A DNA stretch of 6,158 nucleotides from JAXGQD01 sp964574395 (GTDB lineage: Bacteria > Bacillota > Clostridia > Saccharofermentanales > Fastidiosipilaceae): assembly GCA_964574395.1 (NCBI GenBank), contig CAZNNL010000078.1:1-6158 (forward strand). Direction: 5' to 3'. Positions within the stretch are counted from its first letter, which is position 1. Each line of letters opens with the position of its first letter. This document shows, piece after piece, positions 1-5,974 of this stretch. The notes beneath the pieces were generated by a model. It saw only the letters and a list, made by a program, of their open reading frames with translations, had not been told where the DNA came from and did not search any database. Both the position numbers and the translations under genes were made by a program.

Positions 1-1039
1 AAGGAATAAAGAGGGCATACACATTAAAGGCCGCTAACAATGTACCAACTGTACCCAGTATAAGCACGACCCAGGTCTGTTTGAGTGGAACAAAAGCACC
101 AACACTTAGACTTCCCGAATAGACGTTTGCCGTATTGGTAGTCCATTGTGCAAGAACCAAAACAACGAGTGCGCCAAGACCTAGGCCAATGGCCAACATT
201 ACTTTAGGTAAGTTGGGGGTAGTGCCGATGGAGGGTATGATGGCGCCTATGGACATGGCAGCTCCAGCTAAGATACAGAACACACCGCCAACCATGTAAC
301 CACCCGCGGCAGAGATAGCACCGGTCAGTGGCTTTTTGCCATACCGTGTAATATCCGACAAAATAACCGCTCCTAAAGCTGCGTTACCCACAACCGCCGT
401 GATGCCCTGAAATAGTGTCATGCTGTTATCCGAGGTGTTGTGCGACAAAAGATTGGCCCAACCGCCTGAACTTTCAACGCCTGCAATACCGCCAAAAAGC
501 GAAAGAACAATGATGAGTGGCACGGCAATAAAGCTTAATATGGAAATGCCCTTGTAACCGAACATGGCGGTGAGCGTCATCAAGATGCCACCCAAAACAG
601 AGCCCACGACGGGATTGGCTAAGAAAGTTTGAGGAAAGAGTTCGCTCATTGTCAGACCAAAAAAGGCGGCTTGAAAGGCGAACCAGCCGATACCATTAAG
701 CAGCGCGTTGATTAAGCCAAATACGACTGCGCCTGCTTTGCCAAAAGTATGTCTTGCAATCATCGTTGTTGAAACACCAAGTTTCGAGCCGATACCTGCC
801 ATCGGTGCGCCATAAATTGTGAGTATGGCCATACCGATTATTCCTGCCAGCAAGGTATTTTTAAAACTCATGTGGGCAACTAATGTACCGCCCGTGAACA
901 TTGTGGAAAGACAGATAATCCAGCCCGCTGTGGTATTAAATAAGTTCAGTCCACTCTTACGTTTGTCTTGTGGAATGACACGTGTGACATAGTCACCCGT
1001 CTGATCACTGTTTTGTACTTGAAGATTCTGATCTTCCAT
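1..1039 (-). CDS. CodB-like NCS1 family nucleobase permease, C-terminus off the left edge
   Basis: The minus-strand frame opens with ATG at 1037-1039 and stays open for 346 codons to the window edge. The start is supported by an AGAAGG ribosome binding site (1046-1051) six bases upstream. The product is very hydrophobic, with about nine membrane-length segments after a polar N-terminus of roughly 30 residues. It resembles E. coli cytosine permease CodB along its length. I see an MFTGGTLVAHMSF stretch near residues 47-59 (CodB has WTGGTLG), ARHTFGKAG near 95-103, and WTTNTANVYSGSL near 299-311, which matches the CodB WTTNDNALYASGL segment. NCS1 proteins (TC 2.A.39) are cation- or proton-coupled symporters for cytosine, purines, allantoin and related compounds. 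CodB is about 419 residues, so roughly 70-90 residues lie outside the window. The exact substrate cannot be read from this sequence, and no cytosine deaminase gene is visible here. The gene starts 47 bp after the cyuA remnant and may share its transcript. Confidence 0.9.
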   Translation of the reverse strand, partial: MEDQNLQVQNSDQTGDYVTRVIPQDKRKSGLNLFNTTAGWIICLSTMFTGGTLVAHMSFKNTLLAGIIGMAILTIYGAPMAGIGSKLGVSTTMIARHTFGKAGAVVFGLINALLNGIGWFAFQAAFFGLTMSELFPQTFLANPVVGSVLGGILMTLTAMFGYKGISILSFIAVPLIIVLSLFGGIAGVESSGGWANLLSHNTSDNSMTLFQGITAVVGNAALGAVILSDITRYGKKPLTGAISAAGGYMVGGVFCILAGAAMSIGAIIPSIGTTPNLPKVMLAIGLGLGALVVLVLAQWTTNTANVYSGSLSVGAFVPLKQTWVVLILGTVGTLLAAFNVYALFIP

Positions 1040-1066
1040 ACAATACCTTCTCATTTTTCTGTTTTA

Positions 1067-1083
1067 ACACCGCGCGCTGGTGT
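1067..1083. repeat. Short inverted repeat between the cyuA remnant and the permease gene
   Basis: Arms ACACC (1067-1071) and GGTGT (1079-1083) are perfect complements around a 7-nt GC-rich loop. On the minus-strand transcript the hairpin falls after the cyuA remnant stop and about 15 nt before the permease ribosome binding site. It is not followed by a run of T, so it does not look like an intrinsic terminator. With only five base pairs it may be chance. Confidence 0.25.
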
Positions 1084-1086
1084 AGT

Positions 1087-1464
1087 TTATTGGGATTTTT
1101 TTAGCATGATGTCTAGTAAAAGACGGTCAATGTCGCTTAGACCCTCCTTGGAGAGGCGGGCCATGCTTGCGATGCTGGCGCTTACGTTTGAACCAATGAC
1201 CCCTTCATGTGCTTGCACGTTTTGATTGTTTAGGGCTAGTTCTGCCGCTTGCATGGCAGAGAACACACAAGTAGAGACTTTTAAAGCACAAGAGTTTTTA
1301 GCGCCGTCACACATCATGCCGCTAAGGCTGGCCAGGGTGTTTTGCATGGCGACTTCCATTTGATTGGCACTCCCCTCTTGTAGCCAAACAGCAGCTGCCG
1401 ATACAGCCATGGCTGTAGATACAACGCCGCAGAGTGGGGAAAGTCTGCCCAGACTGCGTTTCGG
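1087..1464 (-). pseudogene. cyuA: C-terminal remnant of L-cysteine desulfidase (CyuA/UPF0597 family)
   Basis: The frame is open from a TGA at 1465-1467 to TAA at 1087-1089, giving about 125 codons. The translation closely matches the end of E. coli CyuA (YhaM, about 436 residues). It has LGRLSPLCGVVSTAM, then SGMMCDGAKNSCALKVSTC, then a helical tail ending in DRLLLDIMLKK. Family members use an Fe-S cluster to degrade L-cysteine to pyruvate, ammonium and sulfide. The Cys residues of MMCDGAK..SC and of LSPLC are kept here, but the N-terminal two thirds is absent, including the GCTEP-type cysteine region. An ATG lies at 1408-1410 without a visible ribosome binding site, and the similarity to CyuA continues upstream of it to about codon 1461. 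The gene is therefore truncated rather than naturally short. Upstream there is only about 250 bp before gdhA, so the missing part is deleted, not frameshifted. A short expressed protein from the internal ATG cannot be excluded. Confidence 0.8.
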
Positions 1465-1467
1465 TCA

Positions 1468-1708
1468 ACAATTGTTGGGGTTTAATCCAGGCGATGCTTT
1501 CCATACTTACTACAAAACGGATTAATTGGCTTGCGATAAGAAGCGAAATAAGCATGGCAAAAATACTCACCATAATTCGGGAGGTACCATACTTGCGGCT
1601 CTCGCCATACCGCAGCGCGCTCTTTACCAATAGATATAGGAATAGTAGCGTTAGCGGAAATAAAAATAACGATAAGGCTATATGTAATTATTTTGGCAAA
1701 AAGCTCAT
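1468..1708 (-). pseudogene. Possible broken small membrane-protein reading frame
   Basis: This stretch between gdhA and the cyuA remnant has no intact gene. One minus-strand frame reads like membrane protein. An ATG at 1706-1708 gives MSFLPK and then an in-frame TAA (1688-1690). The frame then stays open through two hydrophobic segments, roughly IALSLFLFPLTLLFLYLLV and IMVSIFAMLISLLIASQLI, joined by a basic loop (RYGESRKYG). A polar end, SMESIAWIKPQQLL, follows before the frame overlaps the cyuA remnant. There is no good ribosome binding site. The alternating hydrophobic and basic pattern suggests a decayed coding segment, but T-rich DNA can mimic hydrophobic protein. I do not recognise the family. 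Overlapping open frames on both strands (for example plus strand 1434-1724) have no recognisable content. Confidence 0.3.
1688..1701 (+). repeat. 14-nt repeat, left copy, 17 bp beyond the gdhA stop codon
   Basis: The sequence TTATTTTGGCAAAA occurs here on the plus strand and in inverted orientation at 3084-3097, so the two copies bracket gdhA closely. The core TTTTGGCAAAA is nearly self-complementary. Similar words occur inside coding sequence, where TTTGGCAAA encodes Phe-Gly-Lys, so chance is a serious alternative. Confidence 0.3.
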
Positions 1709-1717
1709 CTTGAAAAA

Positions 1718-3061
1718 TCAATAAGCAACGCCTTGTGCTAGCATGGCTTCGGCAACTTTCAGGAAGCCGGCGATATTGGCACCAGCCGCTAAGTTGTCGC
1801 TAGCAGTGTATGTTTTTGCAGCAAACATCGCGTTGTCGAAAATATCTTTCATGATGGTTTTGAGGCGTGCGTCCACTTCTTCGAATGTCCAGGACAAGCG
1901 TAAGGAGTTTTGGCTCATTTCTAGGCCAGAAACGGCAACACCACCGGCATTGGCGGCTTTGCCAGGAGCGAAAAACACGCCGTTAGATAGGAAGTATTCG
2001 GTAGCTTCTAGCGTGGTTGGCATGTTCGCGCCTTCTCCCACTAACGTACAACCGTTAGCGACTAGTGCTTTGGCGTCATCTAAATTCAGTTCGTTCTGTG
2101 TCGCGCAAGGCAGTGCGATGTCACAGGGAACCGTCCAAACGCCTTTGCCTTCAAAATAACTAGCGCTTGGCACTGCTTCGACATATTCAGAGATGCGCCC
2201 ACGACGCACACCTTTAATCTCGTCAACGACTGCCATATTGATACCATCCATATCTACAATGTAGCCATTGGAGTCGGAAAGTGTGATGACTTTAGCGCCA
2301 AGTTCTGTTGCTTTCTTACACGCGAAGGATGCGACGTTTCCAGAACCGGATATACAGACTGTTTTGCCTTCGAAAGAACTACCCTTGTATGCCAGCATGT
2401 TTTCCACAAAATAGCAGAGGCCAAAACCAGTCGCTTCAGGACGAGCCAACGAACCGCCATAGCTGCGGCCTTTACCAGTCAAGACGCCTTCAAAACTGTT
2501 GGTAATACGTTTGTATTGACCATACATATAACCTATTTCACGTGCACCGACACCGATGTCGCCAGCAGGAACATCCAAAAATTGACCGATATGGCGATAG
2601 AGTTCTGTCATAAAACTTTGGCAAAAACGCATAATCTCCATATCCGACTTGCCTTTCGGATCAAAATCGCAGCCGCCTTTCCCGCCACCCATAGGCAGTG
2701 TCGTCAGTGCATTTTTAAAAGTTTGTTCAAAGCCTAAAAATTTTATAACCGATTGTGTGACAGAAGGATGAAAGCGAATACCACCTTTATAGGGACCGAT
2801 TGCGGAATTGTACTGAATGCGGTAACCGCGATTGACATGCACTTTTCCTTTATCATCGACCCAAGGAACACGAAACTCAATTGTTCGTTCAGGCTCAACC
2901 ATGCGTCCCATAATATTGGCGTCAATGTATTCCGGATGTGCATCAAAAACAGGTGCCAGAGTCGCTAAGACCTCTGTTGCAGCTTGAAGGAACTCAGGCT
3001 GATGGCTGTTTTTGCTCTTTAATTCTGCTTCAATTTCTTGCAAGTATTCTTTTGCTTTCAT
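1718..3061 (-). CDS. gdhA: NADP-type glutamate dehydrogenase, hexameric family
   Basis: The gene encodes a 447-residue cytoplasmic enzyme that reductively aminates 2-oxoglutarate with ammonium to give glutamate. Its length matches small hexameric enzymes such as the Clostridium symbiosum enzyme (about 450). The substrate domain shows YKGGIRFHP (Lys92), FEQTFK (Lys116), LPMGGGKGG (Lys128) and VPAGD (Asp168). These line up with the known glutamate-binding lysines and the catalytic aspartate. The second domain has the dinucleotide-binding ISGSGNVA (237-244) followed by TLSDSNG (260-266). The SDS after the second strand resembles the E. coli NADP enzyme rather than the NAD-specific C. symbiosum enzyme (LSGPDG), so NADPH use is inferred. 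VSGLEMSQNS (Ser378) is also intact. The start ATG has a strong AGGAGG at 3065-3070, four bases upstream. Nothing appears missing or disrupted. The stop is followed directly by degraded sequence with no recognisable terminator. Confidence 0.97.
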   Translation of the reverse strand: MKAKEYLQEIEAELKSKNSHQPEFLQAATEVLATLAPVFDAHPEYIDANIMGRMVEPERTIEFRVPWVDDKGKVHVNRGYRIQYNSAIGPYKGGIRFHPSVTQSVIKFLGFEQTFKNALTTLPMGGGKGGCDFDPKGKSDMEIMRFCQSFMTELYRHIGQFLDVPAGDIGVGAREIGYMYGQYKRITNSFEGVLTGKGRSYGGSLARPEATGFGLCYFVENMLAYKGSSFEGKTVCISGSGNVASFACKKATELGAKVITLSDSNGYIVDMDGINMAVVDEIKGVRRGRISEYVEAVPSASYFEGKGVWTVPCDIALPCATQNELNLDDAKALVANGCTLVGEGANMPTTLEATEYFLSNGVFFAPGKAANAGGVAVSGLEMSQNSLRLSWTFEEVDARLKTIMKDIFDNAMFAAKTYTASDNLAAGANIAGFLKVAEAMLAQGVAY

Positions 3062-3083
3062 GGGTCCTCCTAATTTGGCTGGG

Positions 3084-3097
3084 TTTTGCCAAAATAA
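3084..3097 (-). repeat. 14-nt repeat, right copy, 22 bp before the gdhA start codon
   Basis: This is the inverted partner of the copy at 1688-1701, with TTTTGCCAAAATAA reading on the plus strand. It lies in the gdhA leader between the dyad at 3102-3120 and the ribosome binding site. The pair could be a regulator-binding half-site family, ends of a moved segment, or chance. Confidence 0.3.
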
Positions 3098-3101
3098 ATC
3101 T

Positions 3102-3130
3102 TAGTACACAATATGAACTACCGGTACCGG
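3102..3130. promoter_or_regulatory. Adjacent dyads upstream of gdhA, candidate operator region
   Basis: Reading toward gdhA on the minus strand, a perfect 10-bp palindrome CCGGTACCGG (3121-3130) is followed at once by a 19-bp imperfect dyad, TAGTTCATATTGTGTACTA (3102-3120). Its arms TAGTnCA and TGnACTA match at six positions. Another perfect palindrome, ATTCTAGAAT, lies at 3159-3168. The cluster is about 41-107 bp before the gdhA start, where a nitrogen or metabolite regulator would be expected to bind. A TACTAA at 3101-3106 could be a -10 box, but I find no convincing -35 at the right distance. The sequence does not match the GlnR/TnrA consensus as I know it. The role is inferred from position and symmetry only. 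Confidence 0.3.
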
Positions 3131-3193
3131 CTTATTAAATGCTTTGAATAATAGCTACATTCTAGAATCGAGAACGCGCGCGGAAATCATAGA

Positions 3194-3652
3194 CTATTTG
3201 TCGAAAGGTTCTAGCGGGTTCGGTGGTTCTATGGTTTCGAGAGGGCGCATGGGATCCATCGTTTCTATAGTGAACGGATTTTCCACTTCATCGATAAGTT
3301 CATCGATGTCATCATCGGTGTCGTCGTATTCACTCAGATAGTCCGGATTCACTTCTCGGCGTGCATCTACCAGAGGTGCTCTGGTCAGAATAAGATGGTT
3401 CGAAACGAAGAAAACTAAAACTGCTGCCAGGATGATGCCAATCATCAGCGCAAGGGCCTCCAGCGTTCCTTGCAACTTGCTAAAAGCTGCATAGAGTACG
3501 GTGATTAGGCAAACTGCGCTGACAAGTGCGCGAATCGTACGCCAAGGTTTCACAGGTTCTACATACTCGTCACATTTTTCGCAGACAAACGCAGACTGCA
3601 ATGACAGTATTTCAACAGCGCTTGGCTTAATTTGATGCTTACAAGTACTCAT
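3194..3652 (-). CDS. Small two-span membrane protein with Cys/His N-terminus and acidic repeat tail
   Basis: This 152-residue protein is not one I can name. The N-terminus has Cys4 and His6, then CEKC at 24-27. That spacing resembles a small zinc ribbon and would sit just before the membrane. Two hydrophobic segments follow at about 38-58 and 66-89, separated by a short loop, so both ends probably face the same side, most likely the cytoplasm. The tail has a strongly acidic stretch (109-124, DDTDDDIDELIDE) and then a proline-rich nine-residue repeat: IETMDPMRP (129-137), LETIEPPNP (138-146), and a partial third, LEPFDK. The start ATG (3650-3652) is supported by GGAGGGG nine bases upstream. 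A candidate promoter at 3742-3771 gives it its own transcription start about 80 nt upstream. It lies 132 bp before gdhA and could be co-transcribed with it. The gene looks real from its ribosome binding site and domain-like layout; its function is unknown. Confidence 0.8.
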   Translation of the reverse strand: MSTCKHQIKPSAVEILSLQSAFVCEKCDEYVEPVKPWRTIRALVSAVCLITVLYAAFSKLQGTLEALALMIGIILAAVLVFFVSNHLILTRAPLVDARREVNPDYLSEYDDTDDDIDELIDEVENPFTIETMDPMRPLETIEPPNPLEPFDK

Positions 3653-3741
3653 GACTTTTCCCCTCCAGGCATGTATAAATGCGTCTCGATTTGCTATTTT
3701 GTCAAAGTACCGCGGCCTCGGTTTCCCTTGGCGCAGTGCTC

Positions 3742-3771
3742 ATTTTAGCAAGATTTTCTATTTCAGTGCAA
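3742..3771 (-). promoter_or_regulatory. Candidate extended -10 promoter for the small membrane protein gene
   Basis: On the minus strand, TTGCAC (-35, 3766-3771) is separated by 18 bp from TAAAAT (-10, 3742-3747). The -10 is preceded by TGC, giving the extended -10 motif TGnTAAAAT. Five of six -10 positions match the vegetative consensus, while the -35 matches only three. Transcription would start near 3735, leaving a leader of about 80 nt before the GGAGGGG ribosome binding site. Confidence 0.45.
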
Positions 3772-3780
3772 TCGCTTGCA
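3767..3780. repeat. Dyad overlapping the candidate -35 box, possible operator
   Basis: TGCAATCGCTTGCA has perfect five-base arms (TGCAA and TTGCA) around four central bases. It overlaps the -35 element of the candidate promoter at 3742-3771, a usual place for a repressor site. It is short enough to arise by chance, and no regulator gene is visible in the window. Confidence 0.3.
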
Positions 3781-3820
3781 GGTAAATGCTTACAATTTCA
3801 TTCTATTTTTTTATTATTCA

Positions 3821-3857
3821 TGGCAAAACGCGCTTTTGGATCTTGGTTTTGCCAAGA
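3821..3857 (-). repeat. Overlapping hairpins just after the serine hydrolase gene
   Basis: Two mutually exclusive hairpins begin within eleven bases of the hydrolase stop codon. One pairs TGGCAAAAC (3821-3829) with GTTTTGCCA (3846-3854), nine perfect base pairs with a 16-nt loop. The other pairs TCTTGG (3841-3846) with CCAAGA (3852-3857), six base pairs with a 5-nt loop. In the direction of transcription neither is followed by a T run; the next bases are A-rich. A classical intrinsic terminator is therefore unlikely. A transcript-stabilising or factor-dependent 3' end is possible. Confidence 0.4.
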
Positions 3858-3863
3858 AACTTC

Positions 3864-4790
3864 CTAAAGTAGCGCTTCAAACATCGTCAAAAAGCGGTAG
3901 GGCCTCGCTTCTTCATGTCCCATCAAGCTCAGGACCAAACCCGCTTCAGGGTATACCGCCAAGAACTGACCATACTTACCATCTGCACGATAACGCGATC
4001 GCGTACCGAGCCAAGCCAAATAACCATAGCCTTGCCGCATCTGGGCCTGTTCCTCATCCAACATATATTTGAAAGATGCAATGATGTCGCTTTCAATCTG
4101 CAAGCGCGTGGCTTCCTTAAGATACCCCTGAGGAATAAGTGTCTTGCCTTTGTATTTTCCTTGATGCAAGAGCACATGACCGAGCTTGAAGAACTCTTTC
4201 GGTTCCAAAAAAAGCTTAGACGCCCCATTATTGAAGCCATTGGAGCAAGTTCCCCACAGCGGATTATGTATGCCTAAGGGTTGAAATAATCTTGGCAAAA
4301 GGTAGTCCCGCAAACTCATACCGCTCTGCTTCTGCACAATACGACCAATTAAGTACGCATCCGAATTCGAGTAGAAAAAGCGTTTGCCAGGCTCATCACG
4401 CACGGAGAGTTCAAAAAACAATTTAGCCCAGTTTTCCTTGTTTTTCTTCCTATCATTCAGACCATACTCAAAACTTCGATGTCCCGAACTCATGGTCAAA
4501 AGGTGTTTAAGGAGAATCTTCTCACTTCCCTCTGTGGCGAAGCTTTCGAATTCAGGAAAGAATTGTAATGCTGTATCGTCTAACTTGCATAAGCCTTCTT
4601 CTAGCGCAAGGCCTACAGCCATAGACGTTATAGTCTTTGTCGCAGAATAGAGTGGGCAAGGGTCAGAACTTCGCCATGCACGCTGATAAGCTTCACCTGC
4701 TGTATTTTCTAAACTTAGCGCATACACAGCTAAGCCCTCTTTTTCTAAAGCTGAGCAATATTGCTGAAAGATTACATCAAGTGCCTGCAT
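3864..4790 (-). CDS. Serine hydrolase of the beta-lactamase/penicillin-binding-protein-like family
   Basis: This 308-residue protein belongs to the beta-lactamase-like family (Pfam PF00144), which includes class C beta-lactamases, esterases and D-aminopeptidases. The nucleophile motif SxxK is SATK at 49-52, the second motif is YSN at 140-142, and the third region is GYGYLAWL (254-261) with DGKYGQF (270-276) in place of a classical KTG. LLKHLLTMSSG (93-103) is also typical of the family. There is no signal peptide or membrane segment, so the enzyme is predicted to be cytoplasmic, which argues against a secreted antibiotic-resistance role. The substrate cannot be inferred, and no specific esterase or peptidase assignment is justified. 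The start ATG (4788-4790) follows a GAGGGAG ribosome binding site at about 4798-4804. The 107-bp gap from the lipoprotein gene contains only a weak promoter-like pair, TTGCAA-17 bp-TACGCT, so transcription may be shared or independent. Confidence 0.88.
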   Translation of the reverse strand: MQALDVIFQQYCSALEKEGLAVYALSLENTAGEAYQRAWRSSDPCPLYSATKTITSMAVGLALEEGLCKLDDTALQFFPEFESFATEGSEKILLKHLLTMSSGHRSFEYGLNDRKKNKENWAKLFFELSVRDEPGKRFFYSNSDAYLIGRIVQKQSGMSLRDYLLPRLFQPLGIHNPLWGTCSNGFNNGASKLFLEPKEFFKLGHVLLHQGKYKGKTLIPQGYLKEATRLQIESDIIASFKYMLDEEQAQMRQGYGYLAWLGTRSRYRADGKYGQFLAVYPEAGLVLSLMGHEEARPYRFLTMFEALL

Positions 4791-4897
4791 GCAAAATCTC
4801 CCTCGTGAGCATCAGTACATTCCTGTCCATGATAGCGTATTGAGGGAGACTTTAGGTTGCAATTCGATTTCATTTAGGCGTTATTGTGAGCTTAGGC

Positions 4898-5974
4898 TTA
4901 CTTGTCTTGAAGTTCCGTTTCGTTCTGCTGTACTTCAGCATTGTTTGGATCTTGCATCGGTGCTAAGTACTGGCCATATGGGGCTTGCATGGTATTGTTT
5001 TGTACCGGACGTTTTTTAGCTTGTTTTTTGATTATCGCTCTGACTATTAAGAAAATGATGAGGGCAAAAACACCCAGTAGCAGCAGAGGAACAATTACAT
5101 ACGACAAGCCTATGAATAGACCGCTAAAGAAGTTTGCGATTCCGTTTAATGAGCTAGAGAAACCTTTTTTAATGCTGTTCCATACTTCTCCCAGTGTCAT
5201 GGGTTTATCAACGGGATCATCATTGGTAGAGAACTTTGTTTCTTCGTTAATGCTTAAGTTAACAGTGGAGTAAGCAGTCAGTTGGTCCCACATTTTGAGT
5301 TTGCCTTGGAACTGCTCGATGCGTTCTTGTACTTGGTCTAGTTCGGTACGTACACGCAGCAAATCTTCTACAGTATTGGCTTGGTTCATGATTTCGATAA
5401 GTTTGGCTTCTTGTGTTTTGGCATTTTTCAAACGTGCTTCGATGTCATAGTAGGAGTCGGTAATGTCGTCGGTGCTACTATCCTGTCTGATGATTTTGCC
5501 ATAAACCGAAAGACCATTCGTAAAGCCATCAACCTTAGCTGAAGGGATACGTAGACTAATGGTCGCGTAGTAATATTTTCCGCCTTCTGTTATGGAAGCG
5601 TTCGCCACATAACCGCCCAGCGTTTCTGTCTCTTCTTTTAGTTTCTGAACAACATCTTGTACATTGGGAACGAGCAGTTCTGCATTAACAGTACTCATAA
5701 TTTTTCGGATGCTATCCGGTGGCGCTACAGTAATGGGATCTACGGGGCCTTGACCAGCGACTGCGGTTGTTGTTGCCATAGGCTCTATGTAGTCGACAGC
5801 ACCACCTTCAAATTCAGGTAAGGCAGGCATACCATCGAGACCATAAGGCATCGTTTCTTCTATAATTTTTGTGTCTTGCCGGGCTTTCCCTACTGAGCAA
5901 GCAGCAATTGTGGTGAGCATAAACAAAGTCGTGAGCAGTAAGGCGAGTGTTCTAAGATTTCTTCTAGTTTTCAT
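4898..5974 (-). CDS. DUF4349-like membrane-anchored lipoprotein
   Basis: I place the start at ATG 5972-5974, giving 358 residues, because GGAGGA (5981-5986) lies six bases upstream. A longer reading from TTG at 5998 would run through that binding site. The N-terminus is a lipoprotein signal: basic MKTRRNLR, a hydrophobic core, and lipobox IAAC with the lipidated cysteine at 26. A low-complexity linker (about 30-90) leads into a region resembling DUF4349 (PF14257) at about 90-245. It has SLRIPSAKVDGF, a DITDSYYDIEARLKN segment, a charged probable coiled coil (about 175-230) and STVNLSI. A long hydrophobic segment (about 285-315) and a basic stretch (KKQAKKR) follow, then a polar Q/N-rich tail that should be cytoplasmic. 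The protein would thus be held at the outer face of the membrane by both lipid and a membrane helix. The function of DUF4349 proteins is not established; an envelope or signalling role is only inference. Confidence 0.9.
   Translation of the reverse strand: MKTRRNLRTLALLLTTLFMLTTIAACSVGKARQDTKIIEETMPYGLDGMPALPEFEGGAVDYIEPMATTTAVAGQGPVDPITVAPPDSIRKIMSTVNAELLVPNVQDVVQKLKEETETLGGYVANASITEGGKYYYATISLRIPSAKVDGFTNGLSVYGKIIRQDSSTDDITDSYYDIEARLKNAKTQEAKLIEIMNQANTVEDLLRVRTELDQVQERIEQFQGKLKMWDQLTAYSTVNLSINEETKFSTNDDPVDKPMTLGEVWNSIKKGFSSSLNGIANFFSGLFIGLSYVIVPLLLLGVFALIIFLIVRAIIKKQAKKRPVQNNTMQAPYGQYLAPMQDPNNAEVQQNETELQDK

Noticed and set aside
968..1225. Plus-strand 85-codon open frame spanning the permease start
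   Set aside because: It crosses two minus-strand genes and their spacer, and its translation shows no domain.
1322..1630. Continuous minus-strand protein joining the hydrophobic segment to the region overlapping the cyuA remnant
   Set aside because: Below about 1465 the recognisable CyuA sequence is in a different frame, so this frame is only a shadow there.
1434..1724. Plus-strand 96-codon open frame across the gdhA-cyuA junction
   Set aside because: No recognisable family, no ribosome binding site, and it overlaps the cyuA remnant antisense; the minus-strand content explains the region better.
1743..2159. Plus-strand 138-codon open frame inside gdhA
   Set aside because: Antisense shadow of a fully conserved gdhA coding sequence.
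3121..3182. CGCGCGCG and CCGGTACCGG as signs of a cloning or vector junction
   Set aside because: Flanking sequence is ordinary chromosomal spacer between same-strand genes, and short palindromes that contain restriction sites are common.
3144..3341. Plus-strand serine-rich 65-codon frame
   Set aside because: Its serine runs are the antisense reading of the acidic Asp/Glu stretch of the small membrane protein gene.
3821..3857. Intrinsic terminator for the serine hydrolase gene
   Set aside because: The stems are good but no T run follows in the direction of transcription.
3776..4277. Plus-strand open frames over the end of the serine hydrolase gene
   Set aside because: They lie antisense to conserved hydrolase motifs and have no ribosome binding site or known domain.
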